DNA from: Deltaproteobacteria bacterium
GTDB taxonomy: Bacteria > Desulfobacterota > BSN033 > WVXP01
Assembly (NCBI GenBank): GCA_019308905.1
Contig: JAFDHF010000001.1
Span: forward strand, 170,045-234,044
Direction of reading: 5' to 3'
DNA length: 64,000 nt
Positions 1 through 8,591 of the stretch are shown here, piece by piece. The position numbers and the translations under genes were made by a program. Below the pieces are notes generated by a model. The model saw only the letters and a program-made list of their open reading frames with translations, searched no databases and was not told where the DNA came from. Position 1 is the first letter of the stretch; each line of letters starts with the position of its first letter.

Positions 1-454
1 CTGGATCGAGGATCATCACGCCACTGTGATCTTCCGAGATACCGAGTTCTCTCTCTGAACAGAGCATCCCCTCTGACCGAACTCCCCTTATCTCCGCGGG
101 CTTCAGGATGATCCGCCGTTGTCCACCCGATTCAGGATCCAGGAAGGAAGCACCGGGAAGGGCCAGAACAACCTTTTGCCCCCGGTCACCAACCCGGACG
201 TTCGGTGCTCCACTCACGGTTTCGGCCACGCGGCCCGATCCATAAGCCACCCTGGCGACGGTCAATCTGTCGGCCTCCGGGTGCGGTCTGACCTCCACGA
301 TCTCGCCCACCAGGATCAGTTCCCTGTCCCAGTCCCGGCCCACAAGGTCTATCTTTGAGACCTCCAGGCCGGCCATGGTCAGAGTTTCCGCCAGTGATTC
401 GGGGGCGACCTCAACAGAGACAAAATCCCTCAGCCAACTCAAGGGAACTCGCAT
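1..454 (-). CDS. pheT: Phenylalanyl-tRNA synthetase beta subunit, N-terminal part (runs off window)
   Basis: The reverse strand from the ATG at 454 reads MRVPLSWLRDFV and continues without a stop to the left edge, about 150 codons. This is the usual N-terminus of the PheRS beta chain, followed by a tRNA-binding OB-type domain (VGEIVEVRPHPEADRL, then VSGAPNVRVGD). The subunit pairs with PheS to charge tRNA-Phe. A GGAAG ribosome site sits five bases before the ATG. It lies 91 bases downstream of pheS on the same strand, the standard pheST order. The catalytic-like and anticodon-binding portions are outside the window. Confidence 0.93.
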   Translation of the reverse strand, partial: MRVPLSWLRDFVSVEVAPESLAETLTMAGLEVSKIDLVGRDWDRELILVGEIVEVRPHPEADRLTVARVAYGSGRVAETVSGAPNVRVGDRGQKVVLALPGASFLDPESGGQRRIILKPAEIRGVRSEGMLCSERELGISEDHSGVMILDP

Positions 455-545
455 ATGCTTCCGATCTTCAGCAGCCTTACCGCTGCAACGCTCTGGCCAG
501 CCCTCCTTTGTCTCCGAAGGACGGGAAGGGGGCAGAAGAACCTCG

Positions 546-1586
546 TCAACCGAACTGTTTCAGAAACCGGAGATCGTTCCGGAAGAAAAGCCTGATATCA
601 TCGATGCCGTACTTCAACATGAAAATCCGTTCGGGTCCCATGCCGAAAGCAAAACCGCTGAAAACCTCAGGATCATACCCGCCGTTCTCAAGAACCTTGG
701 GATGCACCATGCCGGCCCCCAGGATCTCCACCCATCCCGTATACTTGCACACTGAACAACCCGCCCCTCCACAGACGAGGCAGTCCATATCGACCTCGAC
801 GCTCGGCTCGGTGAAGGGAAAGTGGCTGCATCGAAAACGGATCTTGCGTTCCGATCCGAACATCTTCCTGCCAAACTCGATGAGGACTCCCTTCAGGTCT
901 GCCATGGTGATCTTCCTGCCCACAGCGAGCCCCTCCACCTGGTGGAACATCACCTCTGAACGTGCCGTGATCGCCTCGTAACGATAGCACTTTCCAGGCA
1001 GAATGACCCTGATGGGTTCGGGGCAGAAAGCCTTCATGGCCCGGATCTGGCCGGGAGAGGTATGGGTCCGCAACAGGAGGGTGTCGCTGATATACAGGGT
1101 GTCCCACATATCCCTGGCAGGGTGGTTGGCAGGCATGTTGAGGAGTTCAAAATTGTAGTAGTCTGTTTCGATCTCTGGCCCGTCAAAGACCTGGAATCCC
1201 ATTTCTGAAAAGATCGAGTGGATCTCCCGGAGCACCTGAGTGCTCGGATGGAGGCTTCCCTGTCTCACCGGCCATCCGGGCAGGGTAACATCGATCCGCT
1301 CCCTGAGAAGGGGGTCGATTCTCAGTCTTTCCAGTTCCTCTTTCCGGCTCTCAAAAGCCTCTTCGAGCCTCTTTCTTGCCAGGTTGGACCGCTTCCCCAC
1401 AAGGGGGCGCTCCTCTTTTGGAAGGTCTCCGATGCTTCTCTGGAGCCTCACGAGCTCGGATTTCTTGCCGAGCACCTTGACTCGCCAGTCTTCAAGAGCC
1501 TCGACCGTTTCAACCTCTTTGAGCTTTGAGAGAGTCTCCTCCTCCAGATGTGCGATCCTCTCTATGATCAAATGACCCTCTTCCAT
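546..1586 (-). CDS. pheS: Phenylalanyl-tRNA synthetase alpha subunit
   Basis: 346 residues, normal for bacterial PheS. An N-terminal coiled-coil region (about 1-90) is followed by a class II synthetase core: motif 2 is near FRCSHFPFTEPSVEVDMDC and motif 3 is GFAFGMGPERIFMLKYGI. A four-cysteine cluster (CLVCGGAGCSVC) lies near residues 270-281, as in the cysteine-containing PheS subtype. It acts in the cytoplasm with PheT to form Phe-tRNA. It sits between rplT and pheT in the classic thrS-infC-rpmI-rplT-pheST order. The 208 bases between rplT and pheS show no recognisable attenuator. Confidence 0.97.
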   Translation of the reverse strand: MEEGHLIIERIAHLEEETLSKLKEVETVEALEDWRVKVLGKKSELVRLQRSIGDLPKEERPLVGKRSNLARKRLEEAFESRKEELERLRIDPLLRERIDVTLPGWPVRQGSLHPSTQVLREIHSIFSEMGFQVFDGPEIETDYYNFELLNMPANHPARDMWDTLYISDTLLLRTHTSPGQIRAMKAFCPEPIRVILPGKCYRYEAITARSEVMFHQVEGLAVGRKITMADLKGVLIEFGRKMFGSERKIRFRCSHFPFTEPSVEVDMDCLVCGGAGCSVCKYTGWVEILGAGMVHPKVLENGGYDPEVFSGFAFGMGPERIFMLKYGIDDIRLFFRNDLRFLKQFG

Positions 1587-1794
1587 TCGAACTCTCGATT
1601 TCCACCCTGGCTCTGTAGCTTTACAGGAAAGCGGGTCTATGACAGTGGAAAACCCGTGGATTGCAGTCGCTGGAAAGGCTGATCACGCCGGACCGTTCAC
1701 GGAGACAAACGACCCGACCCGGATATACCAAAGAGCCTTCTCCTTTCATCCTGCAGAGAAAACCCCAACCCCCTCCCCCCCAACCCGCGAATCG

Positions 1795-2151
1795 CTATGC
1801 CAACTTCTCCTTGGCCATCTCCACGACTTTTGCAAATCCCCCGGCGTCAGAAACCGCCATATCGGCCAGTACCTTCCGGTCCATCCCGATACCGGCCTTG
1901 CGGATCCCGGCCATCAATCGGCTGTATGAAATCCCGTAGGACCGAGCCGCGGCGTTGATCCTGGCGATCCACAACCGCCTGAACTCCCTCTTGCGAACCT
2001 TGCGGTCCCGGTATGCATACCTGAGGGAACGGTCAACGGCTTCGGTCGCCGTACGGAAGAGCCTGGCACGTCCGCCTCGAAAACCTTTGGCCAGTTTAAG
2101 AATCGACTTCTTCCTTTTTTTCCGTCTAACAGCACTCGTCACTCTCGGCAT
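1795..2151 (-). CDS. rplT: Ribosomal protein L20
   Basis: 118 residues starting [15 protein letters not shown], the canonical L20 N-terminus. The frame is open a further 13 codons upstream, but the ATG at 2151 matches the family start and has GAGGAG about ten bases before it. The very basic N-terminal arm binds 23S rRNA during large-subunit assembly. It follows rpmI by about 90 bases. In other bacteria L20 represses its own operon; no L20-binding structure was tested here. Confidence 0.97.
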   Translation of the reverse strand: MPRVTSAVRRKKRKKSILKLAKGFRGGRARLFRTATEAVDRSLRYAYRDRKVRKREFRRLWIARINAAARSYGISYSRLMAGIRKAGIGMDRKVLADMAVSDAGGFAKVVEMAKEKLA

Positions 2152-2238
2152 TGTATGGAAACTCCTCTTCCGCCTCCCTTGGAAGCCCACCGGCCTTTAC
2201 GGAAACAAGCAACCCCCCTCTTTCTGGGCATTCAGCCA

Positions 2239-2436
2239 TCAGGCGTAAGGGATCAACTTCCTGATTTCCTTTTCATTGGTCCTGTGAACCACTGTTCCCT
2301 TCCTGAGAGACCTCTTCCGTTTCGGAGACTTCTTTGTGAGTATGTGGTTGGCAAAGGCTTTCTGTCGCCTGATCTTCCCCTTTGCAGTCGTTCTGAAGCG
2401 CTTTGCCGCTCCCCTGTTCGTCTTTTGCTTGGGCAC
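2239..2436 (-). CDS. rpmI: Ribosomal protein L35
   Basis: 65 residues beginning (V)[13 protein letters not shown], the standard L35 N-terminus, so the start is taken as the GTG at 2436 rather than an upstream ATG at 2460. A purine-rich AGGGAGAG precedes the GTG at a suitable distance. It is a small basic protein of the large ribosomal subunit. It lies directly after infC, whose stop is 24 bases upstream of this start, and precedes rplT as usual. Confidence 0.95.
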   Translation of the reverse strand: MPKQKTNRGAAKRFRTTAKGKIRRQKAFANHILTKKSPKRKRSLRKGTVVHRTNEKEIRKLIPYA

Positions 2437-2460
2437 GACGTCTCTCCCTTTGCAGATCAA

Positions 2461-3015
2461 CTATTCCACCGTTTGGTTCGGACGGGGCGAGAGCATCATA
2501 ACCATCGCCCTCCCCTCGAACTTCGGCTGCTGCTCGATAAGACCCCACTCCGTGACCTCTTCCGACACTCTCTTCAGGAGATGCTGGCCGATCTCGGGGT
2601 GGCTCAGTTCCCTGCCCCGGAAAACCACTGTCACCTTGGTTTTCAACCCCTCTTTCAGAAACCGCTCTATGTGCCTCACCTTGTACTGGAGATCGTGGAC
2701 ATCTGTCTTGGGGCGGAGTTTTACCTCCTTGACCTGGACCACTGCCTGCTTTTTCTTGGCCTCCTGGGCCTTCTTTCTTTGCTGGTACTTGAATTTCCCA
2801 TAATCCATCAGCCTGCAGACAGGAGGATCCGACTTGGAGGAAACCTCCACGAGATCCAATTCGTATTCTCCGGCAATCCTCAGGGCCTCTGCTATGGGCA
2901 GAACACCAAGCTGCTCGCCCTCAGGCGCAATCACCCGCACCGTCTTTGCCCGAATGCGGTTGTTCACCCTGACCTCTTGCCTTCTTTCCCGAAAACTACT
3001 GTCTCTTCTCGCGAT
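2461..3015 (-). CDS. infC: Translation initiation factor IF-3 (non-canonical AUC start)
   Basis: IF-3 binds the 30S subunit and rejects non-AUG starts. The conserved body (NNRIRAKTVRVIAPEGEQLG ... VCRLMDYGKFKYQQ) starts at a GTG at 2967, but in-frame sequence upstream encodes a typical IF-3 N-terminal extension (ARRDSSFRERRQEVRV). It begins at ATC (3013-3015), eight bases after a strong AGGAGGT (3024-3030). The GTG itself has only AGG beside it. AUU/AUC/AUA starts are a known infC hallmark that lets IF-3 repress its own synthesis. From ATC the protein is 184 residues. The ribosome site begins four bases after the thrS stop codon. Confidence 0.93.
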   Translation of the reverse strand: MARRDSSFRERRQEVRVNNRIRAKTVRVIAPEGEQLGVLPIAEALRIAGEYELDLVEVSSKSDPPVCRLMDYGKFKYQQRKKAQEAKKKQAVVQVKEVKLRPKTDVHDLQYKVRHIERFLKEGLKTKVTVVFRGRELSHPEIGQHLLKRVSEEVTEWGLIEQQPKFEGRAMVMMLSPRPNQTVE

Positions 3016-3023
3016 ACTCTCCC

Positions 3024-3030
3024 ACCTCCT
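3024..3030 (-). promoter_or_regulatory. Strong Shine-Dalgarno of infC
   Basis: AGGAGGT on the reverse strand with an eight-base spacer to the ATC at 3015. It decides the infC start, because no ATG, GTG or TTG stands at the right distance. Confidence 0.85.
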
Positions 3031-3034
3031 CGAC

Positions 3035-4954
3035 TTATTCGGCTGTTGGAACCCTGGCCTCGGACCTCACTAGGTCGATCAACCGGTCAAGGGCCATGGG
3101 TTCGAGCTGCTGGCCGTCCAGCCTCCTCGGTGACACGGACCGGCCCGAGACCTCCCTGTCTCCGATAACGAGCATATAGGGAACCTTCTGAAGCTGTGCC
3201 TCTCGAATCTTCAAACCGATCTTCTCGTTCCTGAAGTCTTCCCCTACCCTGAAGCCGGCCTCCCTAAGCCGCGCCGCCACCTCCTTGCCATAGGTCTTGC
3301 TGCGGTCCGTTATAGTCAAAACGGTCAGTTGGACCGGAGCCAACCACAGGGGGAAAGCGCCTCCGTAGTGTTCGATGAGCCCGCCGACAAAACGCTCCAT
3401 CGAGCCCAGAACCGTTCTATGAATCATCGCAACCCTGTGCCGATTGCCGTCCTTTCCGACATACTCGATATTGAAACTCTCCGGAAAATTGAAATCCACC
3501 TGGATGGTCGGACCCTGCCACAGACGACCCAGGGCGTCGATGAGCTTGATGTCGATCTTCGGCCCATAGAAGACCCCCCCTCCGGGGTCGACGTCGTACC
3601 CTCTCCCAAACTCCTCAAGAGCCGCCTCCAGGGATCCGGTGGCACGCTCCCAGAGGGCTTCGGATCCCTTGTATTTATCCGGTCTGGTCGCCAGGTAGAT
3701 CCGGTATTCGTATTCGAAGGTTCGCATCATGAAGTCGGCAAGGTTCAGCACCCCGAGGATCTCGTCCTTCAACTGCTCGGGTGTACAGAAGATGTGGGCG
3801 TCATCCTGGGTAAACCCTCTTACCCGAAACATCCCGGTGAGGGTACCCGACCTCTCGTACCGGTAGACGGTTCCCAACTCGGCATACCGAACTGGAAGGT
3901 CCCTGTAACTGCGAATCGAATTCTGGTAGATCATGATATGCCCGGGGCAATTCATGGGCTTGATGTAGTAGTCCACCCCGTCGATATCCATGGGAGAATA
4001 CATACTCTCCCGGTAGAATTGGAGGTGCCCGCTGACCTTGAGAAGAGAAGCCCTGTACAGATGCGGCGAATAGACGATTTCGTAGCCCCGTCTGCGGTGT
4101 TCCCTCCTCCAGAAATCTTCGATAATCTCTCGAATCAGAGCCCCCCGGGGATGCCAGTACACCAATCCGGCTCCGGCCAACTCATGGGTGCTGAAGAGGT
4201 CGAGTTGTTTTCCCAGGATCCGGTGATCCCTCTTCTTGGCTTCCTCGAGCTTCTTCAGGTACGATTCCAACTCCTCCCGGGAAAAAAAGGCCGTTCCATA
4301 GATGCGCTGGAGCTGCTTGTTCCGTTCATCTCCCCGCCAATACGCCCCTGACACGCGCAGGAGTTTGAAGGCCCTGATCTTTCCTGAAGAGGCTACGTGG
4401 GGCCCCCTGCACAGGTCTAGAAAACCCCCTGATTCATAAAGGGAGACGGTCTTGTCCGGAATTTCCTCGAGGAGTTCCACCTTGTAGGGCTCCCCCATTT
4501 CCCGAAACATTTCAATCGCCCGATCCCTATCCACCTCTTTCCGGACAAAGGGTACATCCTGCCGGATGATCTCCCTCATCTTCTTCTCTATGGCTTCCAG
4601 GTCCTGAGGAGTAAACCCTCTGGAGAAATCGAAATCATAGTAAAACCCGTCCTCGATAGGAGGGCCTATGGTCACCTTGACTCCGTCAAAAAGCTCCTTC
4701 ACGGCTGCGGCCATGACGTGAGAGGCCGAGTGGCGCAGGATCTCCAACCCTTCAGGAGAGTCTTCGGTAACAAAGCCGACACTCGCATCCCCGTTGAGGG
4801 AGGACTCCAGGTCCACCAGGTGCCCATCGACCCGGGCCGCGACGATCCTGTCCAGATCCTTCCGGCCTATGCGCTTGGCAACTTCCCGCAGGGATATTCC
4901 CTTTTCCACCTCTGTCTGAGACCCATCTGAAAGAAAGACGGTAACGACATCCAT
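3035..4954 (-). CDS. thrS: Threonyl-tRNA synthetase
   Basis: 639 residues from the ATG at 4954, close to the usual 640. The frame is open 34 codons further up, into sequence beside the tRNA gene. Domains in order: TGS (about 1-65), the editing domain with HSASH at 75-79 and a C-x-G-x-H motif near 182-186, the class II core with the zinc ligands in NCPGH (C336, H339), and a C-terminal anticodon-binding domain. It makes Thr-tRNA and clears mischarged Ser-tRNA(Thr). It lies 92 bases downstream of tRNA-Val and is probably co-transcribed with it. Confidence 0.97.
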   Translation of the reverse strand: MDVVTVFLSDGSQTEVEKGISLREVAKRIGRKDLDRIVAARVDGHLVDLESSLNGDASVGFVTEDSPEGLEILRHSASHVMAAAVKELFDGVKVTIGPPIEDGFYYDFDFSRGFTPQDLEAIEKKMREIIRQDVPFVRKEVDRDRAIEMFREMGEPYKVELLEEIPDKTVSLYESGGFLDLCRGPHVASSGKIRAFKLLRVSGAYWRGDERNKQLQRIYGTAFFSREELESYLKKLEEAKKRDHRILGKQLDLFSTHELAGAGLVYWHPRGALIREIIEDFWRREHRRRGYEIVYSPHLYRASLLKVSGHLQFYRESMYSPMDIDGVDYYIKPMNCPGHIMIYQNSIRSYRDLPVRYAELGTVYRYERSGTLTGMFRVRGFTQDDAHIFCTPEQLKDEILGVLNLADFMMRTFEYEYRIYLATRPDKYKGSEALWERATGSLEAALEEFGRGYDVDPGGGVFYGPKIDIKLIDALGRLWQGPTIQVDFNFPESFNIEYVGKDGNRHRVAMIHRTVLGSMERFVGGLIEHYGGAFPLWLAPVQLTVLTITDRSKTYGKEVAARLREAGFRVGEDFRNEKIGLKIREAQLQKVPYMLVIGDREVSGRSVSPRRLDGQQLEPMALDRLIDLVRSEARVPTAE

Positions 4955-5046
4955 GATCCGTCCAGTCAAAACCTGACAGGAACCCGGCCTGAAGCGGGAC
5001 AGGAACCACCACACCTCAATCCCTCTCCATGCCCCAGGTAAGAAAA

Positions 5047-5121
5047 TGGTAGGCACGGGCGGTTTCGAACCGCCGACTTCTACCGCGTCAAGGTAGCGCT
5101 CTCCCCCTGAGCTACGTGCCT
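5047..5121 (-). tRNA. tRNA-Val (anticodon GAC)
   Basis: The reverse strand folds as a full cloverleaf: acceptor stem AGGCACG/CGTGCCT, D-stem GCTC/GAGC, anticodon stem CTACC/GGTAG around loop TTGACGC (anticodon GAC, valine), and a T-arm GGCGG/CCGCC with TTCGAAA. The discriminator A and the CCA end are both encoded. A TTGACA-type promoter lies directly upstream and thrS directly downstream. Confidence 0.96.
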
Positions 5122-5144
5122 ACGCCCGATCGATTACCGTATAC

Positions 5145-5173
5145 CTCTTACCAATTTCGAAAGGCCATGTCAA
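5145..5173 (-). promoter_or_regulatory. Putative sigma70 promoter of tRNA-Val/thrS operon
   Basis: Reverse strand TTGACA (5168-5173), 17-base spacer, then TAAGAG (5145-5150), 24 bases before the tRNA 5' end. The -35 is perfect and the -10 weak. The rest of the roughly 300-base gap from 5122 to 5420 shows only this and the forward promoter at 5333-5360. Confidence 0.5.
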
Positions 5174-5332
5174 GAGGAAAAACTCCCCTAAGAACCTAAA
5201 TTTATTGTCAAAGATAGAATAGCAGATCTTCAATTTCATGGCAAGCATATTCTGGCGACTCCCAGAACCGCGTTCGGCCCCCCGATTTTCGGCCATCCCC
5301 TGTCTCAGGCTCTCCTGATTCAACAACCCCCC

Positions 5333-5360
5333 TTGATTTCGACCTTCTGCCTGCTATACT
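5333..5360 (+). promoter_or_regulatory. Putative sigma70 promoter
   Basis: TTGATT (5333-5338), 16-base spacer, TATACT (5355-5360), about 60 bases before the small membrane protein at 5421. Confidence 0.5.
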
Positions 5361-5420
5361 AAATCATGAAAGTTCCGGGTCTTTCTTTATCTCAGCCTGG
5401 TCGAAGGGAGGCAAGGGCGT

Positions 5421-5702
5421 ATGGAATACATCGATCTCGCACTCGACTATTTGAAGGATCACAAGCTGCTTGCGGCGGCCATCACTTTTCTTTTCATCTT
5501 GCTTCTCATAAGGAATTTCTGGTTTCTCGTGAAACTCCTGGTCGTCATGGCGCTCGGTCTGGTGGCAGCCAGCCTGATCCTTTCCTTCGTGGGCAAGGCC
5601 GCCAAGGAGAAAAGGGAGTTGCTCAAAGAAGATGAATCCTCCCGTATAGAACAGGTAAGATCCGCTGAAGCCATCCATCCTTACCACATCGGGTTTCTAT
5701 GA
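5421..5702 (+). CDS. Small membrane protein of unknown function
   Basis: 93 residues. A short amphipathic N-terminus is followed by two hydrophobic stretches (about 17-31 and 35-57) and a charged C-terminal tail rich in Lys and Glu, so it is probably a small inner-membrane protein with a cytoplasmic tail. I recognise no family. It has its own promoter-like sequence upstream and GGGAGG before the ATG. It converges on rsmA with only five bases between the two stop codons. Confidence 0.6.
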   Translation: MEYIDLALDYLKDHKLLAAAITFLFILLLIRNFWFLVKLLVVMALGLVAASLILSFVGKAAKEKRELLKEDESSRIEQVRSAEAIHPYHIGFL

Positions 5703-5707
5703 CCTCT

Positions 5708-6562
5708 TTACTGCCCCTCTGGCAACAGATAGGGGATGAGACCATCCGTCAATCGAGCAAAATCATCCAGACTCATGGTTTCGGCCCTCCTTCCAGGGTC
5801 TATCCCCACTTCCTCCATCAACTTTTCGATCTTGCAGGTGAACAGATCACTTGGGAGAATCGTCCTGAGCGCGTTCTTGAGGGTTTTGCGGCGGTGGCCG
5901 AAAGACACACGGACCACCCGTTCGAAGCTCCTTTCATCATGAATCTCGACCCTTGGAGCCCGGTTGACGGAGAACCTTACCAGGGCCGAATCCACTTTCG
6001 GCCGGGGGAAAAAACAACGGGGAGGGAGAACCATCTCGATGCTGGGCGTCGTGTAGAGCTGGAGGAAGACAGAGAGAGCCCCGTACTGCCTGGTTCTTGG
6101 CTTCGCAACGATTCTCAAAGCCACCTCTTTCTGGAGCATGAGAACCATGGAAGAAATCAGATGGCGCAGGCCAATGAAACGCCTCAGCAGGGGAGTGGAG
6201 ATCTGATAGGGGAGGTTGGCCACGATCTTGACCCTCCTCCCACTAGACCGGCAGACCTCCTCCAGGTCTACCTTGAGGGCGTCACCGTGGATCACGGTCA
6301 CGTTGCCCAGGGGGGCGGTCTTGGCCTTCAAAGGGCCGACCAGAGATTCGTCGATCTCAACGGCGACGACCCGCCGGCTTCTCCGGGCCAGGAGCAGCGT
6401 CATCTCTCCCCGGCCCGGTCCGATCTCCAGCACCACGTCCTCCGGGCCCAAATCGGCAACCGCGACGAGCTTCTCCATTGCATTTCTATCCACGAGGAAG
6501 TGCTGGCCGAGCCTTTTCCGGGGCAGATGCCCCCACCTATTCTTGGCGATTCCTCTCTTCAT
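5708..6562 (-). CDS. rsmA: 16S rRNA (adenine1518/1519-N6) dimethyltransferase
   Basis: 284 residues from the ATG at 6562, chosen over an upstream alternative at 6625 because GGAAGAAG precedes it. The fold is SAM-dependent methyltransferase: KRLGQHFL near the N-terminus, the SAM loop EIGPGRGEMT, acidic VAVEIDE, and the N6-adenine motif NLPYQIS. The C-terminal region (FFPRPKVDSALV ... FGHRRKTLKNAL) is typical of KsgA. It dimethylates two adenosines near the 3' end of 16S rRNA. The start overlaps the end of tsaD by 26 bases, suggesting coupling. Confidence 0.94.
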   Translation of the reverse strand: MKRGIAKNRWGHLPRKRLGQHFLVDRNAMEKLVAVADLGPEDVVLEIGPGRGEMTLLLARRSRRVVAVEIDESLVGPLKAKTAPLGNVTVIHGDALKVDLEEVCRSSGRRVKIVANLPYQISTPLLRRFIGLRHLISSMVLMLQKEVALRIVAKPRTRQYGALSVFLQLYTTPSIEMVLPPRCFFPRPKVDSALVRFSVNRAPRVEIHDERSFERVVRVSFGHRRKTLKNALRTILPSDLFTCKIEKLMEEVGIDPGRRAETMSLDDFARLTDGLIPYLLPEGQ

Positions 6563-7610
6563 GAAGACTTCTTCCGGCAATCCCTTGCCTGACCAGACTC
6601 TCCGCTGGAATCGGCAGAGTGGCAAAGGCGTTGAGTGAGAGGGGAGAGACCCATCCTCGCCTGAGCCAGTGAAACCCGACGACCCCGATCATGGCGGCAT
6701 TGTCGGTGCACAAGCCAGGGGAAGGAAAGAAGACCCGGAGCCCTTCTTCCCCGGCCATCTCCTGAAATCTCTGCCTGAGCCGGCTGTTGGCCGCAACCCC
6801 CCCGGAGACCACGATCCTCTCGAGCCTCTCAATGCGCGCGGCTTGCCTTGCTTTTCTCACCAGCACATCGACCACAGCCTCCTGGAAACTCGAGGCAACC
6901 CCTGCCAGCCGGTCCTCTTCGTTTTCCTTCAAAGGGTTTGCCCGAAGATAGTTGACCACCGCGGTCTTGAGACCACTGAAACTGAAATCCAGAGTTCTTG
7001 CCGACAGGAGCGCCCTGGGGAAACTCACCGTCTCTCGATCCCCCTTTCCCGACAATCTGTCGATGATCGGTCCTCCCGGATACCCGAGCCCCAATACCTT
7101 GGCCACCTTGTCGAAAACCTCCCCTGCCGCGTCGTCCCTCGTCCGGCCCAGCAGGCGAGTGAGCCCAACCCCCTCCACCCGGTAGAGGCTGGTATGGCCC
7201 CCGGAGACCACCAGCCCCAGGAAGGGGAAGGCCACATCGTCCCGCTCCAGGAAAACCGCACAGAGATGCCCATCGATGTGATTGACTCCGAGCCAGGGTT
7301 TCCCCTTTGCGTAAGCGATCGATTTTGCAACCGAAAGCCCCACAAGAAGGGACCCGATCAGCCCGGGCCCGCAGGTGACGGCAACACCGTCGATATCATC
7401 GAGGGTCGTCCGAGCCTCTTCCAGGGCAGCCCTGATCACGGGAATTATGGTTTCGATGTGCCTCCGTGAGGCGAGCTCGGGCACAATGCCTCCATACTTC
7501 TGGTGGATCTCGATCTGGGTTGAAACCCGGCTGGAGATCACCTTCCTGCCCTCCTCCACCACGGCGGCTGCCGTGTCATCGCATGAGGATTCTATGGCCA
7601 AAATCAGCAC
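6537..7610 (-). CDS. tsaD: tRNA N6-threonylcarbamoyltransferase TsaD
   Basis: 357 residues from a GTG at 7610 preceded by AGGAGAA. The protein opens ILAIESSCDDTAAAVV, carries the metal-binding HxxxH as HIDGH (111-115), and has GGHTSLY and VVSGGVAANSRLR, all Kae1/TsaD signatures. With TsaB and TsaE it transfers threonylcarbamoyl to A37 of ANN-reading tRNAs. Its partners are not in the window. It is coupled to rsmA downstream. Confidence 0.95.
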   Translation of the reverse strand: MLILAIESSCDDTAAAVVEEGRKVISSRVSTQIEIHQKYGGIVPELASRRHIETIIPVIRAALEEARTTLDDIDGVAVTCGPGLIGSLLVGLSVAKSIAYAKGKPWLGVNHIDGHLCAVFLERDDVAFPFLGLVVSGGHTSLYRVEGVGLTRLLGRTRDDAAGEVFDKVAKVLGLGYPGGPIIDRLSGKGDRETVSFPRALLSARTLDFSFSGLKTAVVNYLRANPLKENEEDRLAGVASSFQEAVVDVLVRKARQAARIERLERIVVSGGVAANSRLRQRFQEMAGEEGLRVFFPSPGLCTDNAAMIGVVGFHWLRRGWVSPLSLNAFATLPIPAESLVRQGIAGRSLHEERNRQE

Positions 7611-7925
7611 GCTTTCTCCTTCTCCCCCCGGTTGTAACAGATCCTCTAAACTATATCGTTTTCAAGAAGGAAAACAAAAAAGGCCGGCTGGGTTTTGCTA
7701 TGACAAATCGATAAAGCTAGGCTATCCAAATTGCTCGATTCTCGACTGATCCAACAGCCTCCCCAATGTAACTCTTCGAAGATTCGGGACTTCGACATTT
7801 AAGCCATTGGGATTTCATTTGGCATTTGACATTGCCGGCAACAACATCCCATCAAGCTCTTGACACGGCCTTTGGGAAGAATATAGATTCGTTTGTATCA
7901 AGCCGAAGGGCCTTGACGGAACAGC
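7611..7925. other. Divergent intergenic region tsaD / udg
   Basis: 315 bases between two divergently transcribed genes. It holds the tsaD ribosome site, A/T-rich sequence around 7640-7740 likely to contain the tsaD promoter (not resolved), and a clear forward promoter at 7860-7887. No ORF or RNA is recognised. Confidence 0.5.
7860..7887 (+). promoter_or_regulatory. Putative sigma70 promoter of udg
   Basis: TTGACA (7860-7865), 16-base spacer, TATAGA (7882-7887), 38 bases before the udg ATG. Confidence 0.65.
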
Positions 7926-8591
7926 ATGAACCCTGATGCAAGAACAGAGATCCTCGCCCTGATTGCTCATTTGAGAAGCTACCTCTTCTACCAGAAGGGG
8001 CTGGGCCTGAGGGCCATTCCCCGCTCCAGCCGTGCCTCTCAAAGCCTCAAAGCCCTGCGAGAGGAGTTGGGAGAGTGCCGGCGCTGTCGGCTGCACAAGA
8101 CCAGGAGGCACATCGTCTTTGGAGAGGGAGACCAGAAGGCCCGCCTCGTCTTTGTTGGAGAGGCGCCGGGCTACGAAGAAGACCTCCAGGGGAGGCCCTT
8201 TGTGGGAAAGGCCGGACAGCTCCTGTCGAGAATCATCGCCGCTATCGGCATGACCCGGGACGAAGTCTACATAACCAATGTGGTGAAATGCCACCCGCCA
8301 CAAAACCGGACTCCGCGGCCGGACGAGATCGCTTCCTGCTACCCCTTTTTGAAAGACCAGTTGAAGATCATCCAGCCCAGGGTCATCTGTGCCCTCGGAA
8401 ACGCGGCAGCTCAAACCCTCCTCGGTACCTCCGCGGGGATCACCAGCCTCAGGGGTACTTTCCACTCGTGGGAGGGAATCAGAGTCATGCCGACCTTTCA
8501 TCCCGCCTATCTCCTTAGAAATCCCGACAGGAAGCGAGAGGCCTGGCACGACATGAGGCTTGTTCAGAAGGCACTCACCGGGGAAGCCTGA
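7926..8591 (+). CDS. Family 4 (iron-sulfur) uracil-DNA glycosylase
   Basis: 221 residues. The catalytic loop is GEAPG (78-82) and the second motif is PTFHPAYLLR. Four cysteines (51, 54, 122, 138) have the spacing that holds the 4Fe-4S cluster in family 4 enzymes. It removes uracil from DNA to start base excision repair. About 45 residues precede the core and are not conserved in any family I recognise. It is alone on the forward strand with its own promoter and overlaps the end of sppA by 28 bases in convergent orientation. Confidence 0.92.
   Translation: MNPDARTEILALIAHLRSYLFYQKGLGLRAIPRSSRASQSLKALREELGECRRCRLHKTRRHIVFGEGDQKARLVFVGEAPGYEEDLQGRPFVGKAGQLLSRIIAAIGMTRDEVYITNVVKCHPPQNRTPRPDEIASCYPFLKDQLKIIQPRVICALGNAAAQTLLGTSAGITSLRGTFHSWEGIRVMPTFHPAYLLRNPDRKREAWHDMRLVQKALTGEA

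Noticed and set aside
355..981. Long forward-strand ORFs over pheT, pheS, thrS, pnp and infB
   Set aside because: They lie opposite clearly recognisable genes, have Arg/Pro/Ser-rich composition typical of antisense frames in GC-rich DNA, and show no family motif.
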